NCBI GenBank assembly: GCA_016220045.1
Contig: JACRIP010000655.1
Span: 1-8,418 of the forward strand
DNA length: 8,418 nt
Direction of reading: 5' to 3'
Origin: Planctomycetota bacterium
GTDB lineage: Bacteria > Planctomycetota > MHYJ01 > WSZJ01 > JACPWG01
Below, in pieces: positions 1 through 5,627 of this stretch. Under the pieces are notes generated by a model. It was not told where the DNA came from. It made no database searches and worked only from the letters and a program-made list of their open reading frames with translations. The position numbers were made by a program, and so were the translations under genes. Within the stretch, counting starts at the first letter, position 1. Every line of letters begins with the position of its first letter.

Positions 1-1
1 C

Positions 2-559
2 CGCTGGCGCTACGATGATTACATGAGACGTCACCCCGGCGGCCCGCCCCCGCCCGACTACTACCTCGACTACGGCGAGAAGTACGCGCTGCGCTTCACC
101 CACGAACTCCGCCCGCTGCTCAGCGACACCGGCAGGGCCTGGCTCGACCGCGCGCGCCTGAACCTCCAGACCGCGATCGAGAACGAGCGCCGGCGCGATC
201 CCGAAGCCTTCGCCCGCCTCGAGGAGGACCCCGACGCCTTCCGCCGCTTCGCGTACGACACCCATGCGGACGCGTACTGGCGCGCCGGGCTCGCGGATCT
301 GCCGATCATGGACCTGATCCGCATCGGGACCACACCCGACCTCCGCGACCTCTTCACCGAGGCCGGGCTCGGGCAGGTCGTGGATATCGCGGGCCGCATG
401 GCCCAGGAGTACTACGATCGCGTGCGCGCCGCGGGCAGCGACGCCCTGGACGACCCGCTGGGCACGGCGGGCGCCGTGTGGGATTCTTTCCAGGAGGGCG
501 TGCGCGACAACGCGCAAGGCTGGTGGCGCGGCGTCCGGACCCTTGGAGAACTCTTCTGA
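2..559 (+). CDS. 3' part of an unrecognised helical, probably cytoplasmic protein (5' truncated by window edge)
   Basis: The frame is open to the window edge: RWRYDDY precedes the first in-window Met (position 23) without a stop and matches the Arg/Tyr-rich style that follows. I therefore treat this as 185 residues of a longer protein rather than a gene starting at 23. After a short proline-rich turn (GGPPPPDYYLDYG) the chain is rich in charged and aromatic residues and looks mostly alpha-helical (for example YALRFTHELRPLL, RAWLDRARLNLQTAIENERRR, VVDIAGRMAQEYYDRV). I see no signal peptide, membrane segment, cysteine cluster or catalytic motif in this part. Codon use is typical of a real GC-rich gene (G/C third positions), and the stop overlaps the next start as ATGA, which suggests translational coupling with the BNR protein. 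I do not recognise the family. The missing N-terminus may hold the diagnostic domain. Confidence 0.75.
   Translation, partial: RWRYDDYMRRHPGGPPPPDYYLDYGEKYALRFTHELRPLLSDTGRAWLDRARLNLQTAIENERRRDPEAFARLEEDPDAFRRFAYDTHADAYWRAGLADLPIMDLIRIGTTPDLRDLFTEAGLGQVVDIAGRMAQEYYDRVRAAGSDALDDPLGTAGAVWDSFQEGVRDNAQGWWRGVRTLGELF
545..548 (+). promoter_or_regulatory. Ribosome binding site that fixes the BNR-protein start
   Basis: GGAG lies 10 nt before the ATG at 559, inside the end of the upstream gene. It supports that ATG over the in-frame ATG at 478, which would add an Arg-rich, non-signal-like leader lying wholly inside the preceding gene. Confidence 0.6.
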
Positions 560-1599
560 TGACGAGCACAAGCAAGGCCGCCCTGGCGGCCGGCGTCGCG
601 GCCTGCGTGGCGGTCGCGATCGTCGGCATGCTGCGGGTCGGCGGGGAGGCCGCCACGACGTGGAAACCGATCGGCAAGGTCGACTCCGGGTTCAAGACCG
701 TGCGCGTGCTGCTCACCGGCGCGGAAACCGGCCTGCTGGTCGGGTATATACCCGGCACGGCCGGCGCCGCAGGTCACGACGATCCGCGCTTTTCGGACCG
801 GACGACGGTCCTCCTGTCGGCCGACGGGGGCCGGACGCTCGCGCCGGCGCTCGACACCCCCGGCGCCGCGGTGGCCGCCGACCTGCTCGACGCGCGCGTC
901 GCCTGGCTCGCGGTCGCGCGGCCGCGTACCGACCAGCCCGAGGGCAGCGTGTACGCGCTCTTCCGCTCCGCGAACGGCGGGACCTCGTGGAGCGAGGCCG
1001 GCGCCATCCCGGCGGGCAGCGTCCGCCAGCTCGTGGTGACCGGTCCGGACAGCGGCTGGGCGCTCGGGGCCGGAGCCCTCGTGCACACCGCCGACGGCGG
1101 GGCGACCTGGAGCCCGGTCGAAGCCCCGGGCCGGCGCGACCCGTTCAAGGAGCGCCTCTGCGACGCCGGCGGCGGCGCGATCGCGCTCGCCGGCGACGGA
1201 CTCCAGATTTCGCGGGATCAGGGAAAGACCTGGGACCGCACGCCGTGGCCGGGCGGGCGGGTCCACCTGCTCGAGGGCGACCGCGTGGTCGTCGATCAGG
1301 GCAAGCCCGCGGTCTTCTTCGGCCGCCTGAAGGGCAGCCGCATCGAGCGCGGCGCGGAGCTCCCCGGGGCCTTCGTGGCCGACCAGCTCGCCGCGGCCGG
1401 AGAGACCGTCCGCATCGTCGGCGTCTCCTTCGGCAAGGGCGGGATGGACCTCGAACACCTGCTCCTGACCAGCCATGACGGAGGCGCCGCGTTCCGCCGC
1501 GAAGTCCTCCCGGTCACCTCGAGCGACGCCGTCGGTCTCTTCGGCGACGTCGCCGGCTGGCTGATCACCCTCGATCGCCGCCTCCTCGCCACGCGGTGA
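559..1599 (+). CDS. Exported BNR-repeat / YCF48-like beta-propeller protein
   Basis: This is a 346-residue protein. A hydrophobic N-terminal segment (about residues 7-24, AALAAGVAACVAVAIVGML) after a short MTSTSK head can act as an uncleaved signal anchor or a signal peptide, so the propeller should lie outside the cytoplasm. Five Asp-box/BNR motifs (S/T-x-D-G-G-x-T-W) are visible: SADGGRT (87), SANGGTSW (137), TADGGATW (177), SRDQGKTW (218) and a decayed SHDGGAAF (305). Such motifs sit at beta-hairpin turns of sialidase, VPS10 and YCF48-type propellers. The last two repeats are degraded. I see no sialidase active site (no Arg triad or FRIP motif in context), so a binding or assembly role is more likely than glycosidase activity; this is an inference. 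The start at 559 is chosen because the signal segment begins there, GGAG precedes it and it overlaps the upstream stop. It is convergent with the PsbP-like gene. Confidence 0.88.
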   Translation: MTSTSKAALAAGVAACVAVAIVGMLRVGGEAATTWKPIGKVDSGFKTVRVLLTGAETGLLVGYIPGTAGAAGHDDPRFSDRTTVLLSADGGRTLAPALDTPGAAVAADLLDARVAWLAVARPRTDQPEGSVYALFRSANGGTSWSEAGAIPAGSVRQLVVTGPDSGWALGAGALVHTADGGATWSPVEAPGRRDPFKERLCDAGGGAIALAGDGLQISRDQGKTWDRTPWPGGRVHLLEGDRVVVDQGKPAVFFGRLKGSRIERGAELPGAFVADQLAAAGETVRIVGVSFGKGGMDLEHLLLTSHDGGAAFRREVLPVTSSDAVGLFGDVAGWLITLDRRLLATR

Positions 1600-1674
1600 G
1601 CGGATTGGAAACCTACTGGACACCTTCTTGATTCCGGATCATGTTGCCGTCGAGGGACAGACCGTGGCGGGCGA
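1600..1674. other. Convergent intergenic stretch without a clear terminator
   Basis: This lies between the stop of the BNR gene and the repeats that lead to the convergent PsbP-like gene. I see no long GC stem followed by a T-run on either strand, and no plausible small gene. Confidence 0.4.
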
Positions 1675-1706
1675 CGTTTAGGCGTTTTGCCGTTTGGACG
1701 TTTGGG
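1675..1706. repeat. Four-copy 8-bp tandem array with a CGTTT core
   Basis: Four consecutive octamers share CGTTT at exact 8-bp spacing (core starts at 1675, 1683, 1691, 1699): CGTTTAGG, CGTTTTGC, CGTTTGGA, CGTTTGGG. The array is distinctly lower in GC than its surroundings and lies between two convergent genes. It contains only a very weak GGC/GCC hairpin, so it is not a standard terminator. Its function is unknown. Confidence 0.6.
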
Positions 1707-1728
1707 TCTGTTGATTCCGCTGCCAAGG

Positions 1729-1777
1729 CCCCGCCCCGCCCCGCCCCCCGCCCCGCCCTGATCCCTGATCCCTACTC
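1729..1777. repeat. C-rich CCCCG run followed by 7-bp CCTGATC repeats
   Basis: Five CCCCG-like units (1729-1755, one expanded to six C) are followed by CCTGATC at 1757-1763, CCTGATC at 1764-1770 and a degenerate CCTACTC at 1771-1777. The third unit contains the stop codon of the minus-strand PsbP-like gene (CTA at 1772-1774), so the array crosses the gene's end. On the minus strand the C-run is a G-rich tract just after the stop. It could fold into a G-quadruplex, which is inference only. Confidence 0.55.
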
Positions 1778-3319
1778 CGCCGTCGCCGCCACCCGCTCCG
1801 CCAACCCCCCGTACGCCGCTTCCAGCGCGCGCGGACAGCTTGAGGCCAGCAGCTCGAAGCGGTCGCCCTCGAAGCGCACCACCAGCGTGGTACTCCAGCG
1901 ATCCCCTGAGGGGCCGTGCGTGACCGACCAGGCGGTCGCCGCCTTTCCCCCCACGGAGATCGGCCGCGCCGGCCCGACCTCCGCGCGGTCGCGCTTCCGA
2001 TAGGCCTTCCCGCGCAGCCACGCCTCGAAGGCGGCGCCCCCCCCGGCCACCGTTCCCGTGGCCGCAGTCACGCCCAGGTCCGGCGCCGTCGGCGCACATG
2101 CGTACCGCTTCTCGACCGCCGCCGGAACGCCGGGCGTGGCCTCCTGAACCGCAACCGCCGCCGCCGCCCAGCCGGCCGGCAGCTTGACCCGACCGCGTCC
2201 CTGCCAGATCTCCGCCTCCGTCTCGAGCGCCGGCGCCGCGCCCAGCCCGGCCCCGAGGCGCGGTTGGATCGCGGCCCGCGCCACGCCCCGCGCCATGCCC
2301 ACCCCCGCTTCCAGGTCCTCGCCGCCGAGCCGCGTGAGCCCGTAGACCAGCAGCTCGCCCGGACCGGTCGCACGGTAGGTCGCCATTCCGCAGAGGATGC
2401 GCGCCCCCTGGTCCAGCAGGCGGTAGCTCACGCGCACGCCGCGCCCGTCGGCGAAGGCCGCCTCCTCCTGCTTCACCACCTCGGTGACCAGGCCCTCCTG
2501 CTCCGCCGGCTCCAGGTCGGCAAAATCGGCGCGCGCGGCCTCGGCCGGGGTCTGCGCCGTGCGTCGCCACGCGGCGCGGAACTCCAGCCCGAGTTCCTCC
2601 CAGGTCACTTCGACCCGCGCGCCCTCCTCGCGGGCGACGCCACCGCTCGGCAGATCGATGCGCAGCGCTCCGCCGCCGAACTCGCGCATCGCGAACTCGA
2701 CCTCGGCGCCGCCCTCGACGGGCAGGGCGCCGAGCGCCGCGGAGGCGAGCAGGTCCGCGAAGAGGGCGCGTTCTTGCGCGCGCAGCGGGTCGGGGCCGGT
2801 GAACGCGAGGAGCAGCTTGCGCGGGCCGAGATCGAGCGCGGCCTGCACGACGCGCAGGCGCAATTCTCCCTGGACCACGAGGTACTCGCCGACCCAGGCG
2901 GCGCGGCCGCCGATCGGCGCGCGGGATTCCTCCTGCACGACCGTGCCGCGCCGGCGCACGCCGTCGCGCAGCCGCTTGACCATCACCGGCAGCGGCAGAT
3001 CCCGTCGCAGGGTTTCTACCTGAATCCCGGCGAAAGGGCCGAGCGGACCGCCGAAGCGCACGCGATCGACCAGTTCGGCGGAATCCGGCACGGTGCGGGG
3101 GAGCCAGCCCGCGGGGAGGCGGACGGACCACCGTCCCCCCGGGCTCCGATACGGGATCGTCGCCGCGGCCGGTTGGGCGGCGGGCGGGCCGGGCGGGGCC
3201 GGATCCTGGGCGCCGGCCGGGTGGAGCGCGAGCGGGCCGAGGGCCGCGAGGGCGAGCGCGGCGACCGACAGGGCGAACGCCCGATGAAGCGCCGGGGCGA
3301 AGGGTGATGGCAGACGCAT
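1772..3319 (-). CDS. Exported protein with three tandem PsbP/DUF1795-like modules
   Basis: This 515-residue protein starts with a clear Sec signal peptide: MRLPSPFAPALHRAF, a hydrophobic stretch of Ala/Leu, then HPAGA before QDP (cleavage near residue 37), followed by a Pro/Ala linker. Module 1 (about 64-195) opens with GRWSVRLPAGW, has FGGP and VETLR, then GGRAAWVGEY and ends LFADLLASA, which is the usual PsbP/DUF1795 order (LP-x-GW, beta strands, terminal helix). Module 2 (about 215-352) is diverged but keeps GALRIDLPSG, a strand-rich core and a terminal helix. Module 3 (about 372-512) repeats GRVKLPAGW, then GGKAATAWSV, FELLASSCP and a final helix. The family is used for envelope or lumenal scaffolding and is usually non-enzymatic; no active site is visible. 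The start at 3319 is preferred because the signal peptide begins there; its ribosome site is weak (AGG about 7 nt upstream). An in-frame GTG at 3343 has no better site. It lies downstream of the deacetylase on the same strand and is probably co-transcribed. Confidence 0.83.
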   Translation of the reverse strand: MRLPSPFAPALHRAFALSVAALALAALGPLALHPAGAQDPAPPGPPAAQPAAATIPYRSPGGRWSVRLPAGWLPRTVPDSAELVDRVRFGGPLGPFAGIQVETLRRDLPLPVMVKRLRDGVRRRGTVVQEESRAPIGGRAAWVGEYLVVQGELRLRVVQAALDLGPRKLLLAFTGPDPLRAQERALFADLLASAALGALPVEGGAEVEFAMREFGGGALRIDLPSGGVAREEGARVEVTWEELGLEFRAAWRRTAQTPAEAARADFADLEPAEQEGLVTEVVKQEEAAFADGRGVRVSYRLLDQGARILCGMATYRATGPGELLVYGLTRLGGEDLEAGVGMARGVARAAIQPRLGAGLGAAPALETEAEIWQGRGRVKLPAGWAAAAVAVQEATPGVPAAVEKRYACAPTAPDLGVTAATGTVAGGGAAFEAWLRGKAYRKRDRAEVGPARPISVGGKAATAWSVTHGPSGDRWSTTLVVRFEGDRFELLASSCPRALEAAYGGLAERVAATAE

Positions 3320-3457
3320 ACAACCTGACGCAAGGAGGATCACGCCGCGCGCACGCGGCCGGCGGGCCGATCGCCCGTGCGCCGGCGGTTGCCGGCCGTC
3401 CCGGGGCGTGGGGGCCACGCTGGGTTCGACCTCCGGAATCGAGGGTGACGGGGAACC
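3320..3457 (-). other. 138-bp gap between deacetylase and PsbP-like genes with a GC-rich inverted repeat
   Basis: No gene fits here. CCGGCG at 3359-3364 can pair with CGCCGG at 3380-3385, extended by GGC/GCC (3365-3367 with 3373-3375) across a 4-nt bulge. No U-tract follows on the minus strand, so it is at best an mRNA processing or attenuation structure and may be chance in such GC-rich DNA. Confidence 0.3.
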
Positions 3458-4933
3458 CTAGCGGTCGCGGGGATTCGCGCCCGTGCCGGGATTGCCTGCG
3501 CTCCCGGCGCTTCCGGCAGATCCACCGCCGCCGGCGGGGCCGCCCCGTTGGGTCTGCGCGCGCGCCGCCGGCGCCGCCGCTTCCAGCGTCTCGATCACCA
3601 GGCACTTCGGCGCCTGCGCCCGCACCGCGCGCAACGCCTCGGTCACGCGCGCCGCGTACCGCCCCGCGGTCTCCTGGTGAAACCCGATGTGCACGAAAAG
3701 GTCCTGTTTCCGCTCGCGCTCGCAGCGCGCCAGCGCCTCCTCCAGGTGCCGGGTCATCTCCGCGGGCGTGACGTAGTCGGCGAGCGCGCCGGTATCGGGC
3801 ATTTCCAGGATCGGACCCGCCGCCGTATTCACGACGAAGGGCGCGCTCGAGCTGGTCACGCCGGGCCAGACCTCGCCGATGCGCGCGCGCAGGGGCAGGT
3901 CCGCCAGTTCGTCGTGCCAGGCCGGGTCGGTGGCGGAGGAGTCGATGCCGAAGCCCTCGGCCGCCAGCGCCTCCAGCACCTTCCCATCCGCCATCCACCC
4001 GCCCGCGCGGAAGGAACCGGATACGGCGAATCCCGCATCCGTCAGGAGGTCGCGGGAGGTGCGCAGCACCGCGCGCAACTCGGGCACCGCGTACGCGCAG
4101 ATCTCGACTTCGTGCCCTTCGTCGCCACCGACCGGGGAAAGCGGGTAGTTTGCGCCCCAGAAGGTGGGCGTGGTGCGGTAGGGCACCCCGGCGGCCGCGA
4201 AGAGCGAGCGCCAGCCGTGGATGTGGATGCCGGTTTCGTCCCCGGGTCGGAGCACGCGGCGCATCTGGGCCGCGACGCGCGCGCGGTCGGCGCCGGGCTT
4301 GGTGAAGTACGCCGCGTTGAGGAAGTGCGTGAGCGGAACGTCGGGGTTGGCGGCGCGGAAGGCCTCCATCGCGGCGAGGTTGCCGTCGGCGAGCTCGCGA
4401 CCTTCCCAATCGACGCTGACCGACAGATGGACCTTGGTCGGGCAGTCGGGCGGCGGCTCGTTCGGGGGTGCAGCCGGAGTGAGCGTCTCGGCCCCGGACT
4501 CGAGCACGCGCCGGCCCGCGAGCACGCGCCAGGTGCCCGCGAGCGCGCCGGCCGGAGCGGCGCGATAGAAGGCGCGCAGGAGCGTCGGTTCCACGCGCCG
4601 CCCGTCGAGGGCGTCGGCGATCCCGCCCGCGACCAGGACGGTCTCGAAGCGCCAGCGCGCGCCCTCCCGGACCAGCGGGCCGCTCACGAAGACGCCGCCG
4701 CCCCGCTCCAGGCTGAGGCGCAGGCCATCAGGCGAACGCTCGATGCGGGCGGTGCGCACGTAGGCGACGCCGCGGTTGTCCTTGCCTTCCTGACGGTAGG
4801 CGCCCGGCGCCGGCGCCTCCTCGGCCCAGGCCAGGGCGCCGACGAACCACAGGCCCGCGGCGACGAACGCGGCGGCGGCGATTGCCCCCCTCCCGGCGCG
4901 GCGACCCAGCCGCTCTCGATCTCGCGAATTCAT
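3458..4933 (-). CDS. Exported polysaccharide deacetylase-like (NodB-fold, CE4-type) protein with N-terminal beta domain
   Basis: This is a 491-residue protein with a signal peptide or anchor (MNSRDRERLGRRAGRG, then a hydrophobic AIAAAAFVAAGLWFVGALAWA run, possible cleavage near residue 37). Residues about 45-155 form a small strand-rich domain (TARIERSPDGLRLSL, GTWRVLAGRRVLESG) that I do not recognise. The NodB-like part spans about 168-455. SVSVDWEG (Asp175, Glu177) stands for the metal/catalytic Asp motif, GIHIHGW (His237, His239) for the H-x-x-x-H-type metal motif, FRAGGW (Arg309, Trp313) for motif 3, GFGIDSSATDP (Asp331) for motif 4, and FVHIGFHQ (His415, His419) for motif 5. The classic TFDD is replaced, so substrate and activity are uncertain: CE4 enzymes remove acetyl groups from peptidoglycan, chitin or exopolysaccharide, and some relatives are inactive. 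The tail from about 460 is a Gly/Ser/Ala-rich low-complexity run. The start at 4933 is set by its Shine-Dalgarno and signal sequence; the upstream in-frame Met at 4978 lies before the promoter -10. Confidence 0.9.
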   Translation of the reverse strand: MNSRDRERLGRRAGRGAIAAAAFVAAGLWFVGALAWAEEAPAPGAYRQEGKDNRGVAYVRTARIERSPDGLRLSLERGGGVFVSGPLVREGARWRFETVLVAGGIADALDGRRVEPTLLRAFYRAAPAGALAGTWRVLAGRRVLESGAETLTPAAPPNEPPPDCPTKVHLSVSVDWEGRELADGNLAAMEAFRAANPDVPLTHFLNAAYFTKPGADRARVAAQMRRVLRPGDETGIHIHGWRSLFAAAGVPYRTTPTFWGANYPLSPVGGDEGHEVEICAYAVPELRAVLRTSRDLLTDAGFAVSGSFRAGGWMADGKVLEALAAEGFGIDSSATDPAWHDELADLPLRARIGEVWPGVTSSSAPFVVNTAAGPILEMPDTGALADYVTPAEMTRHLEEALARCERERKQDLFVHIGFHQETAGRYAARVTEALRAVRAQAPKCLVIETLEAAAPAARAQTQRGGPAGGGGSAGSAGSAGNPGTGANPRDR

Positions 4934-4937
4934 GAGA

Positions 4938-4943
4938 CCTCCC
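4938..4943 (-). promoter_or_regulatory. Strong Shine-Dalgarno of the deacetylase gene
   Basis: On the minus strand GGGAGG lies 4 nt before the ATG at 4933. The spacing is short but usable, and no other good site exists near the upstream in-frame Met at 4978, so this decides the start. Confidence 0.65.
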
Positions 4944-4961
4944 TGCGATGATGCCGCCGCC

Positions 4962-4989
4962 AGTATACCGCGCGGCACCCGCGGCGCAA
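4962..4989 (-). promoter_or_regulatory. Candidate sigma70-type promoter for the deacetylase/PsbP-like unit
   Basis: Read on the minus strand, TTGCGC (4989-4984) and TATACT (4967-4962) are separated by 16 bp. The -10 matches TATAAT at five of six positions and the -35 keeps TTG. The -10 ends 28 bp before the ATG at 4933, leaving a short leader that carries the Shine-Dalgarno. TATACT is conspicuous in DNA this rich in GC. Actual use is unproven. Confidence 0.5.
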
Positions 4990-5266
4990 GGCATCTTCGT
5001 CGCCACGGCCCGGCCCCTTGCCCCCGACCCCAACCCCCGGGGAGCCGCGGTCACGGCCGCCGCGTCCTCCTACGCGACTCAGGAACACGCCCGACAGGCG
5101 ACCCCGCAGAGCGAGGCAAGCAAGTTGCGAAGGTCGAAGATGGGTCGCAGGCCAAATGTCTCGTGCGTCCAATGAATACGGCCCATCCAGATCCCGGTAC
5201 GCTCCGGCCGACCTCCTTCCTGCGCTCCGGCGCATACATATTCGCTCTGCACTGGGTAATCCAGGT

Positions 5267-5280
5267 GAACTGTACAGGTC
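5267..5280. promoter_or_regulatory. Imperfect 14-bp palindrome, possible operator
   Basis: GAACTGTACAGGTC reads nearly the same on both strands, with a perfect CTGTACAG core and mismatches at positions 3 and 12. It is flanked by a CAGGT direct repeat (5262-5266 and 5275-5279). It sits in the lower-GC part of the divergent gap, where a regulator of the adjacent operons could bind. It does not fit a standard LexA box (GAAC-N4-GTTC or CTG-N10-CAG). Function is speculative. Confidence 0.25.
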
Positions 5281-5320
5281 GCTGAACAGGCAAAAACACT
5301 CCGAATCCGCCCGCCCCGAC

Positions 5321-5342
5321 TTCAGGTGTCGAGTCACTTGAA
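5321..5342 (+). other. Short hairpin (8-bp stem, 6-nt loop) in the divergent gap
   Basis: TTCAGGTG (5321-5328) pairs with CACTTGAA (5335-5342), with one G-U pair and the loop TCGAGT. No T-run follows, so it is not a normal intrinsic terminator. It could be part of a 5' leader structure, an operator, or chance. Confidence 0.25.
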
Positions 5343-5627
5343 CAGTGCGGAGACTCTGTCCGGGCGAGGGCCGACCCTCCCGCCGGCAGGAGTGCCGCCG
5401 ACCGCCTGCTCCTCGTCCCCCCTCCCTGACTAACTCTTGATCGCAGCGTGGGTAAAGTGCGGTTCCCGACGTCTGACCGCAGCCGCCGGCACGCCGGGTG
5501 ACGGCGGGTGGACGCCGCGCGGCCTGCCGCTTGCGAACTTCACGGTTCCTCACTCCTTCCACCCAGCGGAAGGGGGCAGTCGAGTATCCAGTGCCCGCAC
5601 CTCCGCCAAGCATCCGGGGATTGCACC

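Larger units (their letters stand above)
4990..5627. other. Lower-GC divergent intergenic region, no gene seen
   Basis: About 640 bp separates the promoter of the minus-strand unit from the CAP-protein start. Open frames here have shadow-like composition (Arg/Pro/Ser mixtures, no conserved motif) and no ribosome site, so I call none. The 5160-5340 part is lower in GC (about 55-63% by hand count) than the genes, as expected for regulatory DNA or for a decayed remnant. I found no tRNA-like cloverleaf and no convincing plus-strand promoter. It should hold the promoter for the CAP-protein operon, but I could not place it. Confidence 0.5.

Noticed and set aside
1600..1771. Intrinsic terminators between the convergent genes
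   Set aside because: Only 3-4 bp stems near T-rich octamers were found; none has the GC stem plus T-run expected.
1916..3307. 463-codon plus-strand open frame opposite the PsbP-like gene
   Set aside because: It has no ribosome site and no recognisable domain, and its composition mirrors the opposite strand. The minus-strand product has a signal peptide and repeated modules, so it is the real gene.
3320..3343. Lipoprotein start for the PsbP-like protein (GTG at 3343, giving VILLASGC)
   Set aside because: The sequence resembles a lipobox but lacks the basic head and a long enough hydrophobic stretch, and no Shine-Dalgarno precedes the GTG. The ATG at 3319 begins a complete conventional signal peptide.
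1296..4409. Very long minus-strand open frame (over 1000 codons) across two genes
   Set aside because: Its translation is an Arg/Gly/Pro-rich mixture with no domain, and it lies out of frame over the deacetylase and PsbP-like genes and antisense to the end of the BNR gene. Open frames of this kind are common in very GC-rich DNA because stop codons are rare.
5267..5280. LexA/SOS box
   Set aside because: The near-palindrome lacks the GAAC-N4-GTTC or CTG-N10-CAG spacing, and no SOS gene is adjacent. It is kept only as a possible operator.
5508..5627. Earlier start for the CAP protein at 5508
   Set aside because: The extra 40 residues show no motif and no ribosome site precedes that ATG. The later ATG at 5628 has a weak G-rich site. 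The exact start stays uncertain.
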